Shown here: one piece after another, positions 45,314 through 54,019 of the stretch | Layout of the letters: each line of letters starts with the position of its first letter | Position numbering within the stretch: position 1 is the stretch's first letter | Notes under the pieces: generated by a model | Told to the model about the DNA's origin: nothing | The model's database searches: none | Seen by the model: only the letters and a program-made list of their open reading frames with translations | Made by a program: the position numbers and the translations under genes | Source of the DNA: Sideroxydans sp. | Lineage (GTDB): Bacteria; Pseudomonadota; Gammaproteobacteria; Burkholderiales; Gallionellaceae | Direction of reading: 5' to 3' | DNA length: 64,000 bases | Assembly: GCA_028707175.1 (NCBI GenBank) | Contig: JAQTUV010000005.1 | Coordinates: 1-64,000 of the forward strand

Positions 45314-46612
45314 TTGGACGACCTGACACTCAACGCATTACTCGGCATCCTACTGTTGCTACTTGTTTTTGGGGCTTGGTTTTCGGCTGCTGAAACCAGC
45401 ATGATGGCAATCAATCGCTATCGACTGAACCACTTGATCCGCAAAGGCAGCCGCAGCGCAAAACTGACTGGCCGTTTGCTCTCCAAGGTAGATAAGCTGC
45501 TAGGTTCGATCCTGTTCGGCAACACCTTACTCAATGTGGCTGCAGCTGCGGTAACCAACATCCTGATCCTACGAATATTCGGCGCAAGTGAGCTCGCGCT
45601 CTTACTCGGTACGTTACTCATCACATTTATCTTGTTGGTGTTCAGCGAAATCATGCCGAAGATCATTGCGGCCAGCCACCCTGAACGCGTAGCACTACCT
45701 TCAAGCTATTTACTCACACCGCTCATCACACTTTTCCATCCCGTAGTATTTCTGGCCACCGCCGTTGTAAAGAGTTTCTTGTGGCTGTTTCGCATCAAAG
45801 TCCAAACGGATCAAAGCAAGCAAAAAGTGACTCTAGAAGAGTTGCGAGGACTGGTACTGGAAGCTGAGCACTTCCTACCTCGAAAACATCAAAAAATGCT
45901 TTTGAACTTAGTCGATCTGGAGCGTATCACCGTAAACGATGTGATGGTTCCACGTAATCAGATCGAAGCATTGGATATCGGCGCCGAACCCGATTCGCTA
46001 CGTCAGCAAATCATCACCTGTCATCACACGTTGATACCCGTTTACGCAGGGACACAAAGCAACATCATCGGCATTCTCCATATCAAACGTGTCTTGCCTC
46101 TGCTCCAAGAAGAATGGGCCGACACCTTGCAACTACGTGAAATTCTTCAAGAGCCGTATTTCATCCCCTCTGATACACCGCTACTCAAGCAATTACAACA
46201 ATTCCAAGAACGGCAAGCTCGCATGAGTTTGGTTGTGGATGAATATGGGGAGTTGTTGGGCTTAGTCACACTAGAGAACATCCTTGAGGAAATTGTGGGC
46301 GACTTCACCACCCAATCTCCTTCCCAAACGGGGAAGTTCTTACGCCATGAAGACGGAAGCCTCCTACTAGAAGGAAGCAGTAGCTTACGTGATCTCAATC
46401 GAAAGCTTGGTTTACATCTCCCTTTAGGCGAGGCAAAAACACTTAATGGCTTGATACTTGAACACCTTGAAAGTATTCCCGAGCCTGGCACCAGCTTAAA
46501 AATTGGCAACTACGCCATCGAGATCATCCAAACTCAAGACCATGCCGTCAAAGTCGCGCGACTATTTACAACGCATTCGCACAGCCCACTTCAATCACAA
46601 CAAAGTATCTAA
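45314..46612 (+). CDS. CNNM/CorC-type membrane protein (HlyC/CorC family)
   Basis: The 432-residue protein has an N-terminal DUF21 membrane domain (four helices, residues 1-180, with AWFSAAETSMMAINRYRL), two CBS domains (about 200-330) and a C-terminal transporter-associated domain (about 340-425). It belongs to the CNNM/CorC group linked to Mg2+/Co2+ efflux. The first in-frame start is a TTG at 45314; no ATG fits better near the start of the membrane domain. It precedes pilC by 105 bases, which hold a promoter. Confidence 0.85.
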   Translation: MDDLTLNALLGILLLLLVFGAWFSAAETSMMAINRYRLNHLIRKGSRSAKLTGRLLSKVDKLLGSILFGNTLLNVAAAAVTNILILRIFGASELALLLGTLLITFILLVFSEIMPKIIAASHPERVALPSSYLLTPLITLFHPVVFLATAVVKSFLWLFRIKVQTDQSKQKVTLEELRGLVLEAEHFLPRKHQKMLLNLVDLERITVNDVMVPRNQIEALDIGAEPDSLRQQIITCHHTLIPVYAGTQSNIIGILHIKRVLPLLQEEWADTLQLREILQEPYFIPSDTPLLKQLQQFQERQARMSLVVDEYGELLGLVTLENILEEIVGDFTTQSPSQTGKFLRHEDGSLLLEGSSSLRDLNRKLGLHLPLGEAKTLNGLILEHLESIPEPGTSLKIGNYAIEIIQTQDHAVKVARLFTTHSHSPLQSQQSI

Positions 46613-46614
46613 CC

Positions 46615-46643
46615 CTGTGAAGCATGCAAAAACCTTTTATAAT
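46615..46643 (+). promoter_or_regulatory. Probable pilC promoter
   Basis: A perfect TATAAT (46638-46643) lies 17 bases after CTGTGA (46615-46620, a weak -35 at three of six). Three copies of CTTACGC or its complement follow in the leader (46644-46650, 46655-46661 and 46671-46677), the first two forming a 7-base hairpin. This suggests regulated transcription of pilC rather than read-through from the CorC gene. Confidence 0.55.
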
Positions 46644-46717
46644 CTTACGCATCAGCGTAAGTATTCACGCCTTACGCAAACTTCATCCTAGCTGCAACTG
46701 AGTCGAGGGGACACACG

Positions 46718-47932
46718 ATGGCTATCGAAAAATCTGAAAAACCTAAAGAGTTTCAATACAACTGGGAAGGCGTCGACAGGGCGGGGAAAAGTATCAAGGG
46801 CATGATGCGCGGTGCTGGTGAGGCAAGCGTCTCAGCACATTTACGTCGCCAAGGTATCAAAATCACCAAAATCAAGAAAGCGGCTCAAGGTGGTGGCAGC
46901 GTGTCCGACAAGGACATCACGCTTTTTACACGGCAACTAGCGACGATGCTAAAAGCGGGGGTTCCATTGTTGCAGGCGTTCGATATCGTCGGAAAAGGAC
47001 ACGACAATCCAGCGGTTGCCTCACTTCTTCTAGCCATTAAAACAGACGTAGAAACAGGAAGTAGCTTAGAGCAAGCATTCCGCAAATTCCCGCTCTACTT
47101 TGACGAGCTCTATTGCAATCTTATCGGCGCGGGTGAAGCGGCAGGTATCTTGGATGGATTGCTTGATCGACTAGCGACTTACAAAGAGAAGATCCAAGCA
47201 ATCAAGAGCAAAATCAAATCTGCGTTGTTTTATCCGGTCGCCATCATCGCCGTTGCGTTCATCATTACCGCAGTGATCATGATTTTTGTTATCCCCGCTT
47301 TCAAAGAATTATTCAGCAACTTTGGTGCAGACCTACCAGGACCAACACTGGTCGTGATGGCCATCTCCGACTTCTTCGTTGAATGGTGGTGGGCGATTTT
47401 TGGCGCTGTCGGTGGCGGCATATATTGGTTCATGCACATGTGGAAGCGCAACAAAGCTATGCAACGACGCATGGATCAGTTGATGCTGAAAATTCCCGTA
47501 TTCGGCCCGCTGATGCGCAAAGCCACCATCGCTCGTTGGTCGCGCACACTGTCCACGATGTTTGCTGCGGGCGTCCCCTTGGTCGAGGCCTTTGATTCTG
47601 TGGCCGGCGCAGCAGGCAATGCCGTGTATTACGACGCAACTAAAACAATTCAGCGGGAAGTCACTGCGGGCAGTAGCTTAAACTCAGCCATGATTGGCAC
47701 TAACGTTTTCCCTAGCATGGTGTTGCAGATGGTTGCCATTGGCGAAGAGTCCGGCTCAATTGATAGCATGCTCTCAAAGGTTGCGGACTTCTATGAAGCT
47801 GAAGTCGATGATGCGGTAGAAGCGCTATCTAGCTTAATGGAACCCATCATCATGGTTGTATTGGGCACACTGATCGGCGGCATGGTCATCGCGATGTATC
47901 TGCCAATTTTCAAGATGGGACAAGTCGTTTAA
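46718..47932 (+). CDS. pilC: Type IV pilus inner-membrane platform protein PilC
   Basis: PilC anchors the PilB/PilT motors under the pilus. The 404-residue protein has two GspF-type domains (about 70-195 and 270-395), each with the DITLFTRQLATMLKAGVPLLQAF / ARWSRTLSTMFAAGVPLVEAF style motif, three membrane helices and a terminal helix. In relatives, pilB usually precedes pilC directly; here a CorC-type gene does. pilD follows after a terminator. Confidence 0.95.
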   Translation: MAIEKSEKPKEFQYNWEGVDRAGKSIKGMMRGAGEASVSAHLRRQGIKITKIKKAAQGGGSVSDKDITLFTRQLATMLKAGVPLLQAFDIVGKGHDNPAVASLLLAIKTDVETGSSLEQAFRKFPLYFDELYCNLIGAGEAAGILDGLLDRLATYKEKIQAIKSKIKSALFYPVAIIAVAFIITAVIMIFVIPAFKELFSNFGADLPGPTLVVMAISDFFVEWWWAIFGAVGGGIYWFMHMWKRNKAMQRRMDQLMLKIPVFGPLMRKATIARWSRTLSTMFAAGVPLVEAFDSVAGAAGNAVYYDATKTIQREVTAGSSLNSAMIGTNVFPSMVLQMVAIGEESGSIDSMLSKVADFYEAEVDDAVEALSSLMEPIIMVVLGTLIGGMVIAMYLPIFKMGQVV

Positions 47933-47951
47933 GACTTGCTTCACTTTATGG

Positions 47952-47977
47952 GCGCGGCCTTAAGCCGCGCTTTTTTT
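47952..47977 (+). terminator. Terminator between pilC and pilD
   Basis: GCGCGGC/GCCGCGC forms a perfect 7-base stem with a 5-base loop and seven following T residues. It lies between pilC and pilD, so pilD may be transcribed at a lower level or from its own promoter. Confidence 0.88.
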
Positions 47978-47990
47978 ATAGGCTAAAAAT

Positions 47991-48854
47991 ATGTTGCTCC
48001 TTCTCGAATCTTCACCCCCATTATTTGCTTTATTTGCAGGGGTCATCGGCTTACTCGTAGGAAGCTTCCTGAATGTCGTCATCCACCGTTTACCCAAAAT
48101 GATGGAGCAAGAATGGCACACTCAGTGCGCGGAATTGCGCGGCGAAACGCCAAAATCCACACCCGATTACAATCTTGTCGTGCCACGCTCGGCGTGCCCT
48201 CAATGTGGCCACGCTATCGGGGCCACTGAAAACATCCCACTCATCAGCTATGCAATATTAAGGGGGAAATGCAAGGGATGTGGTACTCACATCTCTCTGC
48301 GTTATCCATTGGTTGAGGCTTTCAGCGGTTTATTAAGTGCTTTTGCCGCATGGCACTTTGGCTTTGGCGTAGCCGGCTTTGCATCCATTTTGTTTATATG
48401 GGCACTGCTCGCGCTGACCTTCATCGACTTTGATACTCAACTATTACCAGATAGCATCACACTGCCCTTGCTATGGCTGGGCCTGCTATTTAACCTTAAC
48501 AACGCTTTCACCTCCTTGCCGAACGCCGTCATGGGCGCAGTGGTGGGTTATTTAATGCTCTGGAGTGTCTACTGGCTATTCAAGTTGGTGACTGGAAAAG
48601 AAGGGATGGGCTATGGAGATTTCAAGCTACTGGCTGCCATCGGTGCTTGGTTTGGCTGGACAATGCTACCGCTTGTTATTCTGCTGTCCTCTGCCGTAGG
48701 CGCGCTCGTTGGCATTTCACTTATCATCTTTGCTAAGCATGGCAAAAATATCCCGATTCCGTTTGGGCCTTACCTCGCCGGCGGCGGCCTTATTGCACTA
48801 TTCTGGGGCAATACATTGACGCAAAGTTATCTTCAGCTACTCTCAAGCTCATGA
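47991..48854 (+). CDS. pilD: Prepilin peptidase and N-methyltransferase PilD
   Basis: PilD cuts the leader of type IV prepilins and methylates the new N-terminus. The 287-residue membrane protein has two zinc-cysteine pairs CPQCG and CKGCG (about residues 72 and 97), the catalytic aspartates in LTFIDFDTQLLPD (the first part) and MGYGDFKLLAAIGAWFG (the second), and about eight helices. Its stop overlaps the coaE start (ATGA). Confidence 0.96.
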   Translation: MLLLLESSPPLFALFAGVIGLLVGSFLNVVIHRLPKMMEQEWHTQCAELRGETPKSTPDYNLVVPRSACPQCGHAIGATENIPLISYAILRGKCKGCGTHISLRYPLVEAFSGLLSAFAAWHFGFGVAGFASILFIWALLALTFIDFDTQLLPDSITLPLLWLGLLFNLNNAFTSLPNAVMGAVVGYLMLWSVYWLFKLVTGKEGMGYGDFKLLAAIGAWFGWTMLPLVILLSSAVGALVGISLIIFAKHGKNIPIPFGPYLAGGGLIALFWGNTLTQSYLQLLSSS

Positions 48855-49447
48855 CCCCCCTTTACGGACTAACAGGTGGAATTGGGAGCGGCAAAAGCAC
48901 TGTCGCAGAGATATTTGCAAATTTAGGTGCGCGTATCATCGATACCGACAAGATCGCGCATCAGCTCACCCAACCCAATGGCGCCGCCATTTCCCATATT
49001 GCCTCACAATTCGGAGCTGACTTCATCGACCCCGTTGGCGCAATGGATCGCGTCAAAATGCGCAAGCTCATCTTTTCCAATCCAGATGCAAAAAAACGCT
49101 TAGAAGCCATATTGCACCCCCTCATCCTTGGCGTAAGCAAATCTGCAGCAGAGCTAGCCACCGAAGCGCCTTACACCTTATTAGTTGTACCATTGTTGTT
49201 CGAAAACGGTCACTATCAGCATTGGCTACGGGGTGTCATCGCAGTAGATTGCTCGGAGCAGCAACAGATTGAGCGTACCATGCGCCGAAGCCACCTATCC
49301 GAATCGGATGTGCAGGCCATCATGGATAAACAAATACGCCGTTCGGAACGTTTGACTCGATCGGATTACATTATCCACAATGATGGAGAGCCCAATCTTC
49401 TGTCTGAACAAATACAAACCCTGCACAGCCATTTGATTAAACAATGA
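48851..49447 (+). CDS. coaE: Dephospho-CoA kinase CoaE
   Basis: CoaE phosphorylates dephospho-CoA on the ribose 3'-OH, the last CoA step. The 198-residue product has the P-loop GGIGSGKST near residue 8, the DTDKIAHQL segment, VVPLLFENG and the C-terminal YIIHNDGE motif. The ATG overlaps the pilD stop. The order pilC-pilD-coaE-zapD-yacG is widespread in proteobacteria. Confidence 0.96.
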   Translation: MTPLYGLTGGIGSGKSTVAEIFANLGARIIDTDKIAHQLTQPNGAAISHIASQFGADFIDPVGAMDRVKMRKLIFSNPDAKKRLEAILHPLILGVSKSAAELATEAPYTLLVVPLLFENGHYQHWLRGVIAVDCSEQQQIERTMRRSHLSESDVQAIMDKQIRRSERLTRSDYIIHNDGEPNLLSEQIQTLHSHLIKQ

Positions 49448-49524
49448 AAACCCATTGACGGTAGGCGGCAGTGCCTATATCTTTCGCATCCAATCAATTC
49501 CACCATTTATTCATTAAGGCTAAT

Positions 49525-50280
49525 GTGATTAGTTACGAGTTTCCTCTCAACGAACGAGTACGCACGATGTTGCGATTAGAGGATCTCTTTCTGCGCATCC
49601 AGCGTTTTGTCGCCAGCACTGAAAAAGCTGACCATCATGCAGCCCTTGGCGTGTTATTTGAAATACTTGAGGTCGCAAGTCGCGCAGATCTCAAGTCTGA
49701 GCTCCTGCAAGAGCTTGAGCGCCAAAAAAAGGTGCTCAATGCCCTTCACAACAACCCTCAAATATCCGAAGACGCCTTAGATGCTGTGTTAGCTGCTATC
49801 GAAAATTCAGCGACACGCCTTTTAGAAATGAATGGGAAAATTGGCCAGCATCTGCGTGACAATGAATGGCTGATGGGCATCAAACAACGTGCGTGTATTC
49901 CTGGTGGTGTATGCGAGTTTGATTTACCTTCCTATCATTACTGGCAACATCAGACGGCATTGCAACGCCGTGCTGATTTGGACTCGTGGATTACGCCGCT
50001 ACTTCCTTTAAGTGATGGCATAGCCATCACTCTCAAATTGCTTCGTGAAAGTGGGAAACTACACCACTTTGTTGCGCACCAAGGTACGTTTCAACAGATG
50101 CAAGGCGGAAGAGTGGCTCAATTGCTGAGGCTGTCCGTTGACCAAGATCTGCCCTGCATTCCCGAAATTAGCGCCAACAAATACGCACTCAACATCAGAT
50201 TCGTTGCCGCCAGCTTCACTGCAAAGACCGCACTGTACGAAAATGACGTTGAATTTAGCCTTACTTTCTGCTCACTGTAA
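49525..50280 (+). CDS. zapD: Cell division protein ZapD
   Basis: ZapD bundles FtsZ filaments. From the GTG at 49525 the product is 251 residues and begins [20 protein letters not shown], like the family N-terminus, with the [10 protein letters not shown] and [11 protein letters not shown]-like ([10 protein letters not shown]) features further on. The GTG is preceded by AAGG at 49516-49519. The frame is open to 49471, but that part lacks family character. It overlaps yacG by one base. Confidence 0.92.
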   Translation: MISYEFPLNERVRTMLRLEDLFLRIQRFVASTEKADHHAALGVLFEILEVASRADLKSELLQELERQKKVLNALHNNPQISEDALDAVLAAIENSATRLLEMNGKIGQHLRDNEWLMGIKQRACIPGGVCEFDLPSYHYWQHQTALQRRADLDSWITPLLPLSDGIAITLKLLRESGKLHHFVAHQGTFQQMQGGRVAQLLRLSVDQDLPCIPEISANKYALNIRFVAASFTAKTALYENDVEFSLTFCSL

Positions 50281-50465
50281 TGAATACATCACCTTCTGTT
50301 TTCTGCCCACACTGCGGCAAGCAACATCAATGGGACACCGCAAACAAGTTCCGCCCCTTCTGCAGCGAACGCTGCAAGATGATCGACTTGGGAAAGTGGG
50401 CGAACGAAGAATATCGCGTCGAGCAGCGCGAACAAGACCTACAAGAACCCGATCACCAAGCCTGA
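50280..50465 (+). CDS. yacG: DNA gyrase inhibitor YacG
   Basis: YacG is a small zinc-binding protein that binds GyrB. The 61-residue product has CPHCG and CSERC, which together bind zinc, followed by [13 protein letters not shown], the conserved tail. It is the last gene of the pilC-to-yacG block and overlaps the convergent Nudix gene by 13 bases. Confidence 0.94.
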   Translation: MNTSPSVFCPHCGKQHQWDTANKFRPFCSERCKMIDLGKWANEEYRVEQREQDLQEPDHQA

Positions 50466-51391
50466 CGCAATAAAGCAATGCCGTGTGCGCCGTATTCCCA
50501 CGCCACCGACATATCTCCCTCAGACAATCCGCCTAGGGCATACACTGGGATAGATGATTCCACAGTCATCGCAGCAAAATTTTGCCAACCTAGATGAGGT
50601 GCTCCTGGATGTGATTGAGTTGGGAGCACGGGTGAGAGCAAAGCGAAATCACAGCCCAACTCCTCAGCTCGCCGCAACTCTTCTGCGTTGTGACACGAAG
50701 CACCGCACCACTCCACATCTGGCCTTTCAGATAATCCAGCGAGTTGTGAAGAGGTCAATTGCACCCCATCCGCTCCAACCTCGTTCGCCAGCGCCACATC
50801 CCCATTGAGCAGCACCTTTGCGCCACGCCCATGTGCCATAGACACCACGCGTCTCGCCAATGCCTTCAGCTCATCTGGTGCAATATCTTTCTCTCGCAAC
50901 TGGATCAGGCGCAAGCCAGAATCCAATTTTATTTGTAAGCGAGCGAGGAAAGTTTCTTCGCCTAATTCAGCCACATTGCTGATGCCATACAAATTAGGCA
51001 ATTCAAGCGCACGCAAAATCGGCGCATTCGCAGGCAAGATGGGAGCGACCAGAACTGAAGTCGGCTGTTGCCACGAGAACTGCTGCCCCTCATGCGGATG
51101 TAACTCCCCCCCCCATGCAGTCACCCGAAAGAAATGTAATCGTACCGTCGCGTGAGGGTAGGTGAACACCCGCATCAGCCATGGATAGGCCGTGTGCACT
51201 TCGACACCCAACTCTTCACGCAACTCACGCACCAAGGCATCACGCGCGGATTCACCTTGCTCCAACTTGCCGCCGGGAAACTCCCAGTAGCCCGCCCATA
51301 TCTTGTCGGCAGGGCGTTGTGCCAAGAGGAAAGAACCGTCTGGTCGTTGCAAGACCGCAGCGGCAACCTCGACGATCTTATTTTGTGACAT
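50453..51391 (-). CDS. Nudix hydrolase fused to a ThiE-like domain
   Basis: From [10 protein letters not shown] the product is 312 residues. The N-terminal half is a MutT-type Nudix domain (about 5-130) with the Nudix box running from [10 protein letters not shown] through REELGVE, likely cleaning 8-oxo-dGTP. The C-terminal half resembles the TIM-barrel of thiamine-phosphate synthase ([41 protein letters not shown]). The fusion is a known betaproteobacterial form; ThiE activity is unproven because several substrate-binding residues are not clear. A run of nine G residues lies in the coding strand at 51106-51114. The start overlaps the DUF815 gene's stop. Confidence 0.86.
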   Translation of the reverse strand: MSQNKIVEVAAAVLQRPDGSFLLAQRPADKIWAGYWEFPGGKLEQGESARDALVRELREELGVEVHTAYPWLMRVFTYPHATVRLHFFRVTAWGGELHPHEGQQFSWQQPTSVLVAPILPANAPILRALELPNLYGISNVAELGEETFLARLQIKLDSGLRLIQLREKDIAPDELKALARRVVSMAHGRGAKVLLNGDVALANEVGADGVQLTSSQLAGLSERPDVEWCGASCHNAEELRRAEELGCDFALLSPVLPTQSHPGAPHLGWQNFAAMTVESSIPVYALGGLSEGDMSVAWEYGAHGIALLRQAW

Positions 51392-52241
51392 GCTGGCCAC
51401 ACCAATCTTTCGCGAACTGCCCAGCCACTCGACCACTACGCGAACCTCGCATCAGCGACCACTGCAACGCCGCCGTACGCACCTCATCAGTGAGCCCCTG
51501 CTTCCAACCATGGTGCATCAACCAATGTCTCGCCACTTGCAGATACTCGTCCTGAGTAAACGGATAGAACGATATCCACAAGCCAAAGCGTTCTGACAGC
51601 GAAACCTTCTCTTCTACGCTTTCAGCAGGGTGTATCTCATCGCCGACATATTTCGTCGCGAGATTGTCTTGCATATAGTCTGGCATCAGATGGCGACGAT
51701 TGGAGGTGGCATAGATGAGCAGATTGTCCGAGAAAGCAACCAGATCGCCATCCAATGCAGCCTTGAGTGCCTGATAGCCCGGCTCTGCGTCGTTGAAGGA
51801 AAGGTCATCGCAATACAGGATGAATCGTTCCGCACGCCCTTGAACCAGACCAACGATAGACGACAGATCGATCAATCCTTGCTTGTCGATCTGAATGACG
51901 CGCAACCCCTGCGTCGCATACTCATTCAAAAGCGCTTTCACCAACGAAGATTTACCCGTACCGCGTGCGCCGGAGAGCAATACGTTGTTCGCGGTGCCAC
52001 CGCGCACGAATTGCAACGTGTTCTGCTGGATGCGTTGTTTCTGATCATCGATACCCGAAAGATCGGATAAGGCGATGCGCTGAAAATTGGGAACAGGATG
52101 TAAGACACGTTGCTGGTGATCCCAGCGGAAAGCGGCGGCAGCTTGCCAATCAGGAGCTTGCAACTGCGCACTAGGCAAGATACTTTCTAGACGGGAAAGA
52201 AGGCCGTCAGCACGAGAGAGGAATGCGTCCAACTTATCCAT
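51378..52241 (-). CDS. DUF815-family AAA ATPase
   Basis: The 287-residue protein has Walker A GARGTGKSSLVKAL near residue 90, Walker B FILYCDDLSF near 140, and the ATSNRRHLMPDYMQDN region, the family's sensor-like part. The DUF815 family is widespread but of unknown role. It is next to the Nudix-ThiE gene in the common order yacG-mutT-DUF815-argJ in these bacteria. Confidence 0.88.
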   Translation of the reverse strand: MDKLDAFLSRADGLLSRLESILPSAQLQAPDWQAAAAFRWDHQQRVLHPVPNFQRIALSDLSGIDDQKQRIQQNTLQFVRGGTANNVLLSGARGTGKSSLVKALLNEYATQGLRVIQIDKQGLIDLSSIVGLVQGRAERFILYCDDLSFNDAEPGYQALKAALDGDLVAFSDNLLIYATSNRRHLMPDYMQDNLATKYVGDEIHPAESVEEKVSLSERFGLWISFYPFTQDEYLQVARHWLMHHGWKQGLTDEVRTAALQWSLMRGSRSGRVAGQFAKDWCGQHVTK

Positions 52242-52275
52242 AAATCACTTTCCTCTCCCGCGCAGGAGCGCTAAA

Positions 52276-53493
52276 TCAGCTTCTGTAGCTAGCGTTGATC
52301 TTGACGTAGTCGTAAGAGAAATCGCATGTCCACAGCGTGGCATTGACCGTGCCGCGATTCAGCACGACGCGGATGGTGATATCGCTCTGCTGCATCACAC
52401 GTGCGCCGTCTTCTTCCTGATAGCTCTTTGCACGTCCGCCATTCTCGGCGACCAATACATCATCCAGATAGACCTGCAACTTCTCAACATCCAGATCAGT
52501 CACGCCTGCATAACCGATCGCGGCAAGGATACGGCCCAAATTAGGATCAGAAGCAAAGAAGGCTGTTTTGATCAACGGTGAATGGGCAATGGCGTAACCA
52601 ATCTTGCGGCACTCGGCTTCGTCTTTACCGCCTTCCATTTTGATGGTGATGAACTTGGTTGCGCCCTCGCCGTCACGCACAATGGCTTGCGCCAGAATCG
52701 TAGCGACTTCAGTGATGACAGCCTGCATCGCAGCTCGATTGTTAGCATCGATAACCACGCCGCTCTTACCTGTAGCGATCAACATCAACGCATCGTTGGT
52801 GGAAGTATCACCATCAACAGTGATGCAATTGAAAGAACGATTAGCAGCCTCAGTCACCATTTGCTGCAACAATGGTTGCGCGATGGCGGCATCAGTCGCG
52901 ATGTAACCCAGCATGGTCGCCATGTTGGGATGGATCATGCCGGAGCCTTTGGACATACCCGTGATGGTGACCGTCTTGCCGTTGACTTGGATTTGACGCG
53001 AAACCGCTTTGGCGACGATGTCCGTCGTCATGATGGCTTGCGACGCATCGAACCAGTTATCCGCTTTCAGATTTGCAATTGCAGCGGGCATTCCTGCGAC
53101 GATCTTATCGACAGGAAGTGGCTCCATGATGACTCCAGTGGAATAGGGCAACACTTGTTCCGGCGCACAACCTAGCAACTTGGCGAGGTCCACACAGGTC
53201 TGACGCGCTGCTGCCATACCTTGCTCACCTGTCCCTGCATTCGCGTTGCCCGTATTGACCAACAACGCACGAATACCTTTGCCTGATGCCAAATGATCTT
53301 TCGCCAAGGTCACAGGAGCAGCACAAAAACGATTGGTGGTGAACACACCTGCAACCGTCGTACCTTCGTCCAGATTGATGACTAACAGGTCTTTACGATT
53401 CGGGCGTTTAATACCCGCCTCAGCGATACCCAAAGAAACGCCCGCAACGGGCAGCAAAGAACCCGCAACGGGCGCAGAAAGATTCACAGGCAT
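52276..53493 (-). CDS. argJ: Bifunctional ornithine acetyltransferase/N-acetylglutamate synthase ArgJ
   Basis: ArgJ moves acetyl from N-acetylornithine to glutamate and (in the bifunctional form) can use acetyl-CoA, in arginine synthesis. The product starting [11 protein letters not shown] is 405 residues with the self-cleavage site NMATML, where the Thr is the nucleophile, plus DGDTSTND and [20 protein letters not shown] at 53508 also opens the frame, but the ATG at 53493 is preceded by GGTGGA. Its start overlaps the preceding cyclic-nucleotide-binding gene's coding end. Confidence 0.96.
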   Translation of the reverse strand: MPVNLSAPVAGSLLPVAGVSLGIAEAGIKRPNRKDLLVINLDEGTTVAGVFTTNRFCAAPVTLAKDHLASGKGIRALLVNTGNANAGTGEQGMAAARQTCVDLAKLLGCAPEQVLPYSTGVIMEPLPVDKIVAGMPAAIANLKADNWFDASQAIMTTDIVAKAVSRQIQVNGKTVTITGMSKGSGMIHPNMATMLGYIATDAAIAQPLLQQMVTEAANRSFNCITVDGDTSTNDALMLIATGKSGVVIDANNRAAMQAVITEVATILAQAIVRDGEGATKFITIKMEGGKDEAECRKIGYAIAHSPLIKTAFFASDPNLGRILAAIGYAGVTDLDVEKLQVYLDDVLVAENGGRAKSYQEEDGARVMQQSDITIRVVLNRGTVNATLWTCDFSYDYVKINASYRS

Positions 53494-53494
53494 A

Positions 53495-53992
53495 TTAGAA
53501 ACGTCCACCAGTCTTATAGAGATAGTTGGTCATTTCGACCGACTGCGCATTCATACGGCGCACGATGCCGTGCGTATGACGCACGATACCGCGCATCACG
53601 TAATAGACAATGGCGGGTTGCGAGTTCAGCAAAGACTCAAACTTCGAGCGTTCCAACAACAGCACTTGGCAATCTGTCTTTGCTACGACTGTCGCACTGA
53701 TCTGCGAAACGTTCCCCCCCACGAAAGTGATGATGCCAGCCAAGTCACCCGGTTGTAGCAGGTTCAATGTCGCTTGTTCGCCACCCACATGAGCTGTTGC
53801 CTCCACCTCTCCACTCGCAAGAACGATCAATGAGTTCTTCAGACGTTCTTCACCTGGACGTAGCAAGGACTGCCCGGCTTTGAATTCCATGACTTCGAAC
53901 AACTGCCCCAGAGACTCGATCTCTGCATCGCGCAATTCTTCGGTCAAGGTAGAGCTATGTAATGTTTGCAGAATCAGATCATCAGTTGGCAT
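53495..53992 (-). CDS. Stand-alone cyclic-nucleotide-binding domain protein
   Basis: The 165-residue protein is a Crp/Fnr-type beta-barrel (about 25-125, [37 protein letters not shown]) followed by a helix. There is no helix-turn-helix, so it is unlikely to bind DNA itself. The phosphate-binding cassette is not the classical RGExG...RSA form, so ligand binding is uncertain. It lies between secA and argJ on the same strand and may share their transcript. Function is unknown. Confidence 0.75.
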   Translation of the reverse strand: MPTDDLILQTLHSSTLTEELRDAEIESLGQLFEVMEFKAGQSLLRPGEERLKNSLIVLASGEVEATAHVGGEQATLNLLQPGDLAGIITFVGGNVSQISATVVAKTDCQVLLLERSKFESLLNSQPAIVYYVMRGIVRHTHGIVRRMNAQSVEMTNYLYKTGGRF

Positions 53993-54019
53993 GCTTTTCT
54001 CCCAGTGAAATCACTACGT

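Noticed and set aside
52582-53175. Antisense frame (197 residues) within argJ
   Set aside because: It is a shadow of a well supported gene, and its composition is unlike a real protein.
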